From: Certhia americana
Lineage: Eukaryota > Chordata > Aves > Passeriformes > Certhiidae
Assembly: GCA_018697195.1 (NCBI GenBank)
Contig: CM031870.1
Location: 10,571,296-10,635,295, forward strand
DNA length: 64,000 nt
Direction: 5' to 3'
Under the pieces are notes generated by a model, which was not told where the DNA came from, ran no database searches, and worked only from the letters and a program-made list of their open reading frames with translations. Shown in pieces: positions 1 through 40,566 of this stretch; position 1 is the first letter of the stretch, and the number at the start of each line of letters is the position of its first letter. The position numbers were made by a program, and so were the translations under genes.

Positions 1-984
1 AGAAGACACAGAAATGTTGTGAGACCCTGGAGTTAAGTCCTGCAAGGACAGAAAGTGTTTTATAGGGTATCAGTTATTACAGCTGTGATACAGAGATTTT
101 TTATCCATTCAACAAAGTCACTGCTATCCAAATGAACCTTTTAAAAATAATTACATTTAATCTCTTTACTTTTAGAAAGAAACAACACAGATGAGCACAG
201 CCACTGATATATGTACAGCCATAAAATTGTAGGCAAAAGACATTTTAAGGCTTTCAGAATAGGAAAGGGAAGGTATCAGCCTTTTCAGCACACCCTGATA
301 AGACAACAGCTTTCTGAGCCCTTGGGTATTCACCAATACCCAAGAGCATGATTCTCAGCTGAAGCAGGTGCCCAAAAGGTATTTACAACATGAAGGAGAG
401 AGGAGAGTTGCAGTGAAGTTCACTTTTGCCTTAGTGCTTTTGGCACTAATGCCAACCATACCTTGCAATTCTGAAAATTAATAAAAGGCAGGAGTGTAGT
501 AATATATTAGGAAAAAGGGTAAAAAAGAAAAAAATGCATCAAAAATTAATTCTCTTAAGTAATTTTTTTCCTTAAGCTCGCACTTGCTTTTGGATTCTTT
601 CCTTCCTCCCACACAATGTAGGTATAGCTGAAGAACCAAGGGCAACTAGAACAGCACTGAGGGAGTAGTTCTGATCAAAACTGATTCACAGAAACAACTC
701 TGACTAATCAGAAGCATCTAATATGCTCCAAAATGAGCAGAATCAGTCACACAACTGACATTGAAGGACAATGAACTGATGACAAGAAATGAAGTTCTCT
801 TTGTTGATGGATTTCAATTAAAATGTCCCAATAAAAGCCTGGGAGGAAAAAGAAGCTCAGTCTTGCCTGCAATCACCCCCAGAGAGACCTGTCACATAAA
901 TGAGATGGGATGTCACAGCCATAAGAGAGTATGACTTAAATTAAATTAACTGACGTTTTAAATTGCACTCTTTTAAAGTATTAC
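1..984 (-). other. PMM2: PMM2 intron 6, left-truncated
   Basis: This A/T-rich stretch has no coding similarity to PMM2 exons 7-8 on the minus strand and no repeat that I recognise. It is assigned as intron because it follows the exon 6 donor at 984. Confidence 0.8.
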
Positions 985-4324
<3,340 letters not shown>

Positions 4325-4347
4325 GGCTGGGAGCTGGCGGGGCCGCC

Positions 4348-4355
4348 CCTTCCGG
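4348..4355 (-). promoter_or_regulatory. ETS/GABPA-like site between the divergent starts
   Basis: CCGGAAGG on the minus strand matches the ETS core. It sits inside the 65-bp interval separating the two start codons, where it could serve both genes. Occupancy is inferred. Confidence 0.5.
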
Positions 4356-4389
4356 CGGGGTGCGACAGCCCGTGTGAGGCGGCGGGGCA

Positions 4390-4398
4390 ATGGCTGCG
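4390..4398 (+). CDS. TMEM186: TMEM186 coding exon 1 (three codons)
   Basis: The sequence ATGGCTGCG|GTGAGC gives Met-Ala-Ala and a good donor in phase 0. It lies in the CpG island directly opposite the PMM2 start. The tiny coding exon is inferred from the donor and the in-phase acceptor at 5021. An alternative is initiation at an in-frame ATG upstream of the conserved domain in exon 2 (for example 4971). Confidence 0.6.
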
Positions 4399-5759
4399 GT
4401 GAGCATCGGGCTTGCTGGGGAGGGCCGTACCCCATTTCCCCTCCTTTTCCCCTTTCGCCGTCTCCTTCCCTTTCCCTTCTTCTATCTGTATCTCCATCCC
4501 TGTCGCCATCCCGTGGCGGGCCGCTCGCTGACGGATCCTTGCACAGACAACGCGCTTGTTGCAGCATGGCGGGGGCAGCGGGCACTTTCCTTTCCTGCCT
4601 TTTGTCTTCAGATCTGCGCCTTCCCAGCGTCTGCTCCCTCCTTCGGCCTAGCCCGTGCTCTGCTCCCCTTTACCATGATTAGTCCACTTTTCTGTTTCCC
4701 TAAAATTGCTGTTCAAGTGGTTATTTAACGAGTCACCCATTTCACCAGGTAGAAGCAGCCTTCGCTGGGATATTGCTCAGACAGCGAGAGGCAGGGCTGT
4801 GTAAGGGTCGGTCACTGATAACAGTTGTGTTATCAAACCTTTCCCTCTCGGGCTGCAGGGAGGGATGCAAACACCAGTTTCCTATCAGAACACTGGTTTA
4901 AGGTTGCAGTGAGCCGGGCTTGTGCTGTACAGTCTGTAGGTGCCCGAGGGACCAAATCTGAGCTCACAGATTGGGTTTTGAAGAGGACTCAGTGGTGACC
5001 TGTGGGAATCTTACCTTACAGGCGTGGTTCTGCACAGTGAGGACTAAAGTCTGCACAGCAGCAGCTTTTGGGAGATGTCTACAGAAGGACCTCTGGACAA
5101 GGCCATGGAGAAGGGAATATACTCGCCTGCCCTGGATTTTTGGTTCATGGGAGTGTTCGCAGTCACAAACCCAGCAAGTTCATGGTGCCAGTAATAATCT
5201 CAGGAGACCGCTAGAGCCGTCTGTGTGTCTGTCCCACTCGGCCCCTGCTGCTGTGGTCCAGCAGAAGGCTGTGGATGGAAGGACAGAAGAGTTCACATTG
5301 GTCTACAGGTTCCCAGGGATAAAATACTGCAGGGTCCTGTCGAGACTGAAGCTGTTGCAGACTGCCACCTCCATGATCACGCTGCCTCCCATCTGCTACC
5401 TCTACCTGCAGGGCCAGGTGTCTCAGAATATCCTCTTCTATACAACTGGCATTGCTGTCTTTGCTGGGGCAATGTTGTTTGGTATGAGCTACTTTTTCAG
5501 AAGAATTATTGGATTAATCTACTTAAGTGAAACTGGAAAAACCGTCAGAGTGGCCCACTTGACATTTTGGGGAAGACGTAATGATATTTACTGTCCCATA
5601 GAGACAGTGGTGACTTTGGATGAAGTTGGAGATAGCAAGGATGAGCTACTTCACCAGTTCAAACGGTATAACAGTACAGATACTTTGTATTTTACAATTA
5701 AGTATGGCCAGATTGTAGATAGAAAGAAATTTACTCAAATATTTGGAGAACTTGTGTGA
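4390..5759 (+). CDS. TMEM186: Transmembrane protein 186, two exons
   Basis: TMEM186 is a mitochondrial inner-membrane protein of the complex I assembly (MCIA) machinery. Exon 2 (5022-5759) is certain from about 5290 on. Family stretches such as FTLVYRFPGIKYCRVLSRLK, MSYFFRRIIGLIYLSETGKT and VRVAHLTFWGRRNDIYCP end in FTQIFGELV and a TGA stop. Two hydrophobic segments lie near residues 119-138 and 140-165. The start is a model. ATG GCT GCG at 4390-4398 is followed by GTGAGC, and the TTACAG acceptor before 5022 joins in phase, giving 248 residues against roughly 213 in human. The N-terminal part is poorly conserved and Cys/Arg-rich, plausibly a mitochondrial targeting region. The gene is head to head with PMM2 and tail to tail with ABAT, as in mammals. 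Confidence 0.93.
5022..5759 (+). CDS. TMEM186: TMEM186 coding exon 2
   Basis: Acceptor CCTTACAG ends at 5021. The open frame runs for 245 codons to TGA at 5757-5759. A second AG at 5036-5037 would put the exon out of phase with the three-codon first exon, so the upstream acceptor is preferred. The polypyrimidine tract is weak. Confidence 0.88.
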   Translation, partial: AWFCTVRTKVCTAAAFGRCLQKDLWTRPWRREYTRLPWIFGSWECSQSQTQQVHGASNNLRRPLEPSVCLSHSAPAAVVQQKAVDGRTEEFTLVYRFPGIKYCRVLSRLKLLQTATSMITLPPICYLYLQGQVSQNILFYTTGIAVFAGAMLFGMSYFFRRIIGLIYLSETGKTVRVAHLTFWGRRNDIYCPIETVVTLDEVGDSKDELLHQFKRYNSTDTLYFTIKYGQIVDRKKFTQIFGELV

Positions 5760-6680
5760 CACAGCAACTCATTTCCAGTGATTTTCCATGTTGCATGTTA
5801 ATTGTGCTTATTGTTCAACGAGGTTTAAGTAGTTTACCAACTACACATCTCTGTCCTTTTCCTGTGCAAAGCCTGCTCTAAGTGTAGAAAGTCATGGTGG
5901 TAAAGGAGAGCCCACTGGATTAAAGGTCTTGCAGTTTGTGTACGGTGTGAGGAGTGTCTGTTCCGTGTCGGATTCAGTAATGTCACAGCATTCCAAGCCT
6001 GAACTGCCCTTAGAATGTGCTGTAGGAGGCCAGATAACTGGGGCTTACCCAGGCTGTTTGTTTCAGTTGGCCTCTGGTTGTTATGAAACAGGGAAAAGCC
6101 CTTGAAATGGAATGCAGGAGCTGCCAGAGCATCCTCACTTCAAACTCAGTGTTTCCTTTAGGTAATTTCAGGTTGGCTGGGAAGCCTCTGGAAATTAAAG
6201 CTGGTCTGGTACATCCATATGATGGATGTGAGAGAGGGACATGCTCATGTGTTAATGCAGTTGAGGGAACTGGGAAGGTGTGGGGGCTGTCCTGACCTCA
6301 GAAGGGTCCTTCAGGATGGGAGTGGAATTGGGCAAAACAAGGGTGTGTGCTGCAAGAGACACTGACAGCTCATCTGTTAAGGTAAAGGCTGGGACAGTAT
6401 TTCAGGAGCCTCTTACAATAAGTGCTGTTCATTGGAACAGGAAAAGCAGCACCTGTCTCCATGAAGGATTGTGGTCTTATTCTGTGGTACTGGTATGATT
6501 TTTCCTTTTCCAAAACCTCAGCAGAAATAAGGAATTTAAACCCAAGAAAGAACCAACCTATCACCTATAATATGTAACACATTTTTTGAATTGTCAGAAA
6601 CAAGGTAACTCCTTACACCCCTCTTCTAGTTCTAACTTCACTTGAAACTGGCAAATAAACTGACTGTCACCAGTAATCTG
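5760..6680 (+). other. TMEM186: TMEM186 3' UTR
   Basis: Non-coding sequence after the TGA stop. The end is placed just beyond the AATAAA at 6654, where a T/G-rich stretch (TCTGGAGTGTTCTTTCC) follows. Short open frames here have no recognisable domain. Confidence 0.65.
6654..6659 (+). terminator. TMEM186: TMEM186 poly(A) signal
   Basis: A canonical AATAAA about 895 bp after the stop codon, followed within 35 bp by a GT/T-rich element. It is the first canonical plus-strand hexamer after the stop that has such a downstream element. Confidence 0.6.
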
Positions 6681-7039
6681 GAGTGTTCTTTCCTTATTTC
6701 TTACTCATGTGAATGAAACTTCTGTTTCTTGGCAGAGCAGCAAAGGCAGGTAAGTAAAATTGCCATTTAAGTGTACTGGGTAAACCCTGAATTACTATTT
6801 CTCATGTTGTTGAACTTTTCCTAATGGGGTTCAGCGAGTTTAAATTTTGTATGACAGCGTGTAGCACAGCAATATCAAAAGAAATCTAAATCTTCCTTGG
6901 CATAAACACCATGGCAGTGAAATACAGTGGGCTGTACAGGTACACTGTGATTTTGGAGGTTTATCTTCATCAGAATGTATTTAATATACACTAATGGTTC
7001 AGTTCAGGCATGTACTGGGTGTAAAATGAAAAGTCCTGG

Positions 7040-9121
7040 AGAAGTTCAATTATAAATATTTTATTTAAGAATATTGATTACACATGATTGATGTAATTTG
7101 TTATGAATCTGTGTACAGTTACTAGTTACACCATGAAGTGTACTTATTTGTTTAAACATTTATTTGGCACTGTCCACAGTATGCTGTAAACAATATTAAC
7201 TTTATATGCTTCAGCTGCAGTGCTTTCTGTGTATTCTCTAATGATTTCATCAACATGTTGTACACAATTATACAGTTACTGAGTGTCAGTAAAAATTATA
7301 AAAACACGTAGAGTAGTCATAACAAAAGATGTGGTAAGACTTCAAATTACTGGACCTTTGCTTCTGTAGAAGTACAAGACTTGCTAGAGACATTCACTAA
7401 AACTACTGCACTGATATGTTGAACAAACTAATTCCCAAAATGCTGTCAAATCCTGTTCTTGGTTTGACTTTCCTTTTGCTGATAATACGCTTACAAGGAC
7501 AGCGATGATAATGAAGTTTTGTTGAATACCAATTTTTACCAGTCTTTCCCCCAGATTTCTACAACCTCTGTTTAAAAACCTGCTCAGGTTCTGCCCAGCT
7601 GGGACCAGAATTCTGTTTCTGCAGAGGTTTACAGAAATCCCACTGGGTTTAAGCTGGCAGAAGTGACTATGCTTGAGTTTCCCAACACCAGTACTTTAAA
7701 ATGGGAAAACCATGATTAACACTTCTCAAAGCAGGTAAGGAACCTTTTCACATTTTGGTAGCTGTATTAACGTGTAAATTTTTTAACTTCTTTGTCTCTT
7801 ATTATGTCTCTTATTACTTAAAAATTGTGGTCAGGTCCTGAAAGGGCAACTGTAAAAGTCCATTGTGGTCCCTGGTTTTTTGGTGCACAACAAAAAGTTA
7901 AACTTAGTAAACAAAATCCAGATGCTCACCAAGAAAAAGAAAAAAGAAAGGCACCAGATCTAGTTCAAGTCAGCCTTCAGCAAACAGTAAAGAGACATCC
8001 AAAACAATTCTCTGAAGAGAAACAAATTAATGAACTGTTGACACATTTTTTGATCCTGTGGCTTTCTAGAAGATCTCTGAAGTATCGATGACTTAGAATA
8101 TACTATTAGAAGAAAACCAGAATTACTTTGCATTATAAATGTGCAGTCAGGACTAGGCCTTCACTGTAGTGACTCTGATACCAGATAACGGCGTTTCTGC
8201 TTTAGTTTTACAAAATACCTCAAGTATTTGTGTAGAAGTTATAATAGATAAATTAATAGCTATTGCGTGTTCTGGGCAAATGGTAAAATAATCTGCAATC
8301 ATTCTAGACTGCTGGCAGAAGTGGAAGAATGTGCTTTGCATGGTTCTCTAAGCTTTGTCAAATTACATACTTCATGGTAGAGTTTTCTCTGTACAAGTCT
8401 GCTTGTAAGAGAAGTCAAAAGTTTTAAAACACATCCATGATGAGAACAAGGGCTTCAGTGCCCCTTGCAGCGCTGTAGGTGTGGCTGAGGACACCTGCGA
8501 GTGCCCTGCGAAGCAGTGAGTGCAGGCTGGGCAGAGCTGACAGGGCCCTGATGCAGCTGGTGTGGCAGGTGCCTGTACTTGAGGGAATAAAGCTGGAAAT
8601 TGTTCTGTGAAATACTGTGCTTGGCAGTGGTGGAAAGCAGAGCTTTCCTTGAAACACTGATTTTATTCCAGCTGCCGTTAGAGAACGGCACTCTGTGTGG
8701 CAGGTGTGTGGCTCTGAGTGTTTGGCCACACTTTTTGCTGCTTCTGGATGCAAAGCTACCAGGGTCACCTGTGGAAACAGACTGTACCAGATCCCGCTCA
8801 GATAGTGGAGAATCAGGGACATGGCTGTAGGGAGGACTCTGCAGTTAACATAGCCCAGGCCAGAAGAGGGAGGTTCTAGGGAATGCACCAGGCCACATTT
8901 TCTAGGGAATGCACAGTGAGGGACAGTGGCATCTACCTGCTGGTGACCAGTGCCAATGCTCTGCCTGGGGCACGTGTGCATGGAGCAGCTTGCCTTGGGC
9001 AGGATTACAGACAGAACACAAACCTCAGTTTATGACTTTACACTTATCTTGTCAGTAGAGAGGACATGAATTAATGCAAACTAATTTCATAATCAGCTGT
9101 TCAGTGCAAGGGAACTGCTTT
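7040..9121 (-). other. ABAT: ABAT 3' UTR
   Basis: Sequence between the ABAT stop codon and the candidate poly(A) signals. A long ABAT 3' UTR is usual in vertebrates. The minus-strand open frame of 185 codons at 8424-8981 lies inside it and resembles no known protein. An imperfect 26-bp direct repeat containing TTCTAGGGAATGCAC occurs at about 8874-8915. Confidence 0.6.
7060..7164 (-). terminator. ABAT: ABAT candidate poly(A) signals
   Basis: TTTATT occurs at 7060-7065 and 7159-7164 on the plus strand, i.e. AATAAA on the minus strand. Both lie about 2 kb past the ABAT stop. They leave about 400 bp between the ends of the two convergent genes. Which one is used cannot be told from sequence. Confidence 0.5.
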
Positions 9122-36946
<27,825 letters not shown>

Positions 36947-37502
36947 TTTATCTTTTCTTTACTGAAAAAGATTCAATCTTGAGAGATTTCTTTCTGGTTG
37001 ATGTTCTGGGGAGAAAAAAAAAAAAAAAAGAGCAAACACTTATTCATGTCCCTGGACATGCAGCCACTGTTACTGTGCTGTTGATTTCAACTCCCTCTTT
37101 CGCTAATTTCCATCCAAAGACACCAAGAGCATGGTTTGATGCTTTTAAAGCAGTCTCAGGATTGAGCCCCACTTCTGATTCTTGGCTTAGTCTTGCTACT
37201 GCAAATGATTTCCAGGCTAAAGCTGTATGTCACAGCTTCAGCAGGGCCAGGGAGTAAAGGTCAGTATCTATTTTCCTTTGCTCTTCCTCTCTACTTTCTC
37301 TGTATACGTAGACTCTTCAGCTCCCATTCTCAGCCATTCTGTGGTTCTACCTCAGCTGGTTACATATAAAATGACCTTGGAGAGTCAAGTAGCATGTAAG
37401 ACAACATGACTCCCTTTTCACTCTGGATCACTTGTGCAGAAAGCCTGGCTGGAAGTCAGGAATAGATAAACCAGGTCATTGAATTATTATCCAGGACAGA
37501 GG

Positions 37503-38440
37503 TGTCCTGGTTTAGCATTGATTCATTTTTGGTATAGAATAGTTCCCCGTTTAGGGCTTTGTTAGCTTCCTGTGGATGTAACATAGAACCAATCAATAGC
37601 CAATTTTAAATACTGACACATAATTGTACCAATAAAGAGAGTGGGCATGCCTTTGTGAACACGCATTTTCAGACAAAAAAACCCAGGAATAGCTCTCTTG
37701 GCTTCCAACCTTGCAGGAAGTGGCTGGCTGGGTCTGGGCTGGCCCCAGCTCAGCCCACATGGCCGGGTCTGGGCTGGCCCCATCTCGGCCCACACGGCCG
37801 GGTCTGGGCTGGCCCCATCTCGGCCCACACGGCCGGGTCTGGGCTGGCCCCCGTGGCCCAGCTGAGATTTTCTGCCCCCGGAGGGGTGGTGAGTGGGCTG
37901 CCGAGCCCCTCACAGGGGAGTCTGCTGGACCCTGTTCCAGCAGGCAGCTGGGGACCCCTTGCCAGCAGAGCTGGCCCCTTTCCAAGCAAAGCCTGCTGGG
38001 CTGTGCCAGCTGGAGGTTGTACTGGCACCGGGAGCAGCTAAGGAAGGAATGGCCTGGGGTCCAGAAGCAGCCGTGTGGCAGCCACCCTTCCAGACTGGGA
38101 GCAGCCACATGGCTGGGATCAGAGTGGCCAGGGTGGTCCCACACTGCCACCTCAGCATGGCTCGCAGAGAACTTTATTTGCTCAGCCTCTTTGAGCCAGC
38201 TTTGCTATGGACAGAAGGACAAAAGCGGTGGTGACAGCTTTTCCTGTTTTCAACACCCCACTAGAGTCAGGCCAGCATGGCTTGCATGGCTCCAGCAGAG
38301 ACCACAGAGAGGCATGGCGAGCCATATTCCCAGTGCAGAGCTTGAACCAGATTAACCTTTCAGCGTTGCAAGACTATAAAAACGGTTTCAATTGATAATA
38401 AAGCTTGAGAACAAATGACCCTACGAACACCAATTCTCTC
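37503..38440 (+). mobile_element. LTR-like element, probably solo ERV LTR, with internal minisatellite
   Basis: It begins TGTCCTGGTTTAG, similar to the start of common avian ERV LTRs. It has a late TATAAAAA (about 38374) and AATAAA (about 38398) pair just before its presumed end. No gag, pol or env-like frame follows, so it would be a solo LTR. I could not find a target-site duplication, so the right edge is approximate. The GC-rich middle contains a 36-bp minisatellite. Confidence 0.55.
37731..37852. repeat. 36-bp GC-rich minisatellite
   Basis: About 3.4 copies of a 36-bp unit starting GGGTCTGGGCTGGCCCCATC and ending in CACACGGCCG. The two central copies are identical and the outer copies diverge. 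The open frames of up to 214 codons on both strands here result from the GC-rich repeat. Confidence 0.93.
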
Positions 38441-40186
38441 CTGAATCAGAAAAAGGAAAAAAGGTGAAGACATGTAGAGACAATAATGTAGGATTATGAG
38501 GTCAGTGAAGAACGAGTTAAATTCTAGATGAAGGCATTTGAAGAGATGCCTTGAGCTTGGCTGAAATTCTTTTGTAGAACTATGGTAAAGATAAATTTGA
38601 TATATCAGACTTTGGTTTTTTTTCCCTGTGACTCATGGAAATACATTGGGGGGGATGTAGCATTCTAGCACAGCTGCAATCAGAAGCACCAGCAGTTGAA
38701 GCAAACAGATGTTGCTGTGATCCAATCAGAAACTTGAACAGAGAGAGATGAGAAACTTTGCCCTAGAGGTAGTAGTAGAAAACCTCTGTTCCCAGAGATG
38801 AATAAAGAGAACTTTTCTTTTATGCTAGAACAGCTCATTCTTAAAATAGCACCCCAATAAATTGATATGGCCCATGAAAGCAGTGTGAGAAAGCTGCAAG
38901 GCATGGGAAGGACTTTCACACTGCAAACAGATTTTCCTTTCCCAGGTGGCTGATTCACTGTGACACTGAAGTCACGAGAGAACTGTTTCCTTGTGGAGAA
39001 GTCTCCATAGCATGGCAAGAGAAACTCCTCTCCCTAAATGAACTTAAGAAAGACTATTTTAGAGGTAGTAAACTGATTGAAAGTCACAACTTTTGTCTCT
39101 TTATGTTGTCAGTTGGAAGGAAAAGAGGGTGTGTGGGAGAGGAGAGGTATCCTGAGGTTTGTTCTGATTTTCTTATTATTTTTCTTTTAATTCTGTGAAT
39201 AGCTTTCTTTATACCCTTTCAAGTTTAGGCCTGCTTTGCTTTTCTCCTAATCCTATCTCACAGCATAAAAAACCCCACCACAACAGGTTAAATTCAAACT
39301 TCACACTTATCATCGTGGCCCCCTGTATTCTCAGTAGGACACTGGAGCCCTTTGCCTGGCATTTGCACCTTGCTGGGTGCAGACCATGGGGCAGCAGTGG
39401 ATTGAGGCTTGCAGTCCAAGTGAAAAAATGCCACTATTATCCATAAACCAGGAAAAAATTTAAACAAATACACTCAGAAGACAGAGCAGATGATCTTCCA
39501 GCAGAAAGAGGTCACAGTTTACAGCTTTCATCAGTCCTATGCCATCAATAAAACATGCCAGCAGAAGTTCATGACCAGATGCAGGGAAGTAGCTGAACTA
39601 TTGCTACCATGATAACAAGTATTTCTTACCCAGAAGTAAAGTATCACAAATTTAGTTCCTGTAATGTCTTTATGCAAAATACTATTTGTTCTCCTTCACA
39701 CTTCAGCTTTTTCAAAATATATAAAAGAAAGCAAAAATCTTCTTGCCTACAGAGATTTATAAATTCATAGACCTATTAAGACTCAGGAACAAAACCAATT
39801 CCCTGTGCCTCCCCAGACAACTGACACAGCATAGCACTTGGCTTCACTTAGTTCAAGTTAAAAATAAAGGTAGTTTGCAATGTGTGAAGGTGAGCAAACA
39901 CTTGCTCAACACTTGTGCACACACTGAAAAAGCAAGATTAGCTGTGTAAGGCTTTGGGTCACAAGTGCAAAGGGAACTACTTAATTTTGTTTTCAGGAAA
40001 GAGTAACTTCACTTATACGACAAGATCATTCATTCATTATGTTTTCTCTCTCAGCTTCTTTCTTCACTTGTGCTAACTTCTGCATAATCAATGTGTGAAG
40101 ATACCATGGATTTCTTATCTCATGACCACCCTCTAATAAAAACCACTCTAAGTCAGTAAGAAAATACCCAGCATCTCGACTGATGT

Positions 40187-40566
40187 CCTCTGCTCAGAAC
40201 TGTTTATCTGGTCTGTGGAGGGCAGTGAGCCCTCAACCCAGGAATTGTCTGCGCTCCCGTGGAGGGGTGAGGTTTAAAGACAAAAAACCTGAGATACTCT
40301 GGAAGGAAAAACCCTTAAGCAAGCTAGCCTTTTCTTAGGGTGACTTTCCAGCATGCCCTGCTTTCACATGTAGATTTTATGTATCCCCTTGGCCATTCCC
40401 CCTTGCTCCACCTCTACCTTCCCTATATAAACCCAGCTCCTTCTGACTTCCCTGGTTCATTCCTCCCTGGGACCCTTCATAGCAAGATCTAATAAAAGCT
40501 TTCTGCAGAAACCCATGTGAAGACCCTACCTCCTGCTTCTGTGTTGCCCAAAAAGCTCAGATCACA
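40187..40566 (+). mobile_element. Probable solo ERV LTR
   Basis: It has LTR-like order: a promoter-like CCTATATAAACCC at about 40424, a poly(A) signal AATAAAAGCTTTC at about 40491, then a T/C-rich U5-like tail (CCCTACCTCCTGCTTCTGTG). No retroviral coding frames adjoin it. Edges are approximate and no target-site duplication was resolved. It lies antisense to ABAT. Confidence 0.6.

Noticed and set aside
1..984. PMM2 exons 7 and 8
   Set aside because: I looked on the minus strand for the conserved phosphatase-domain residues that follow exon 6 and found none, so they lie outside the window.
8424..8981. 185-codon minus-strand open frame
   Set aside because: It lies in the ABAT 3' UTR after the true stop codon and resembles no protein family.
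37711..38355. 214-codon open frame with repeated Trp-Ala-Gly/Pro motifs
   Set aside because: The repeats follow the 36-bp minisatellite, a multiple of three, so any frame without a stop is extended. Similar frames exist on the other strand.
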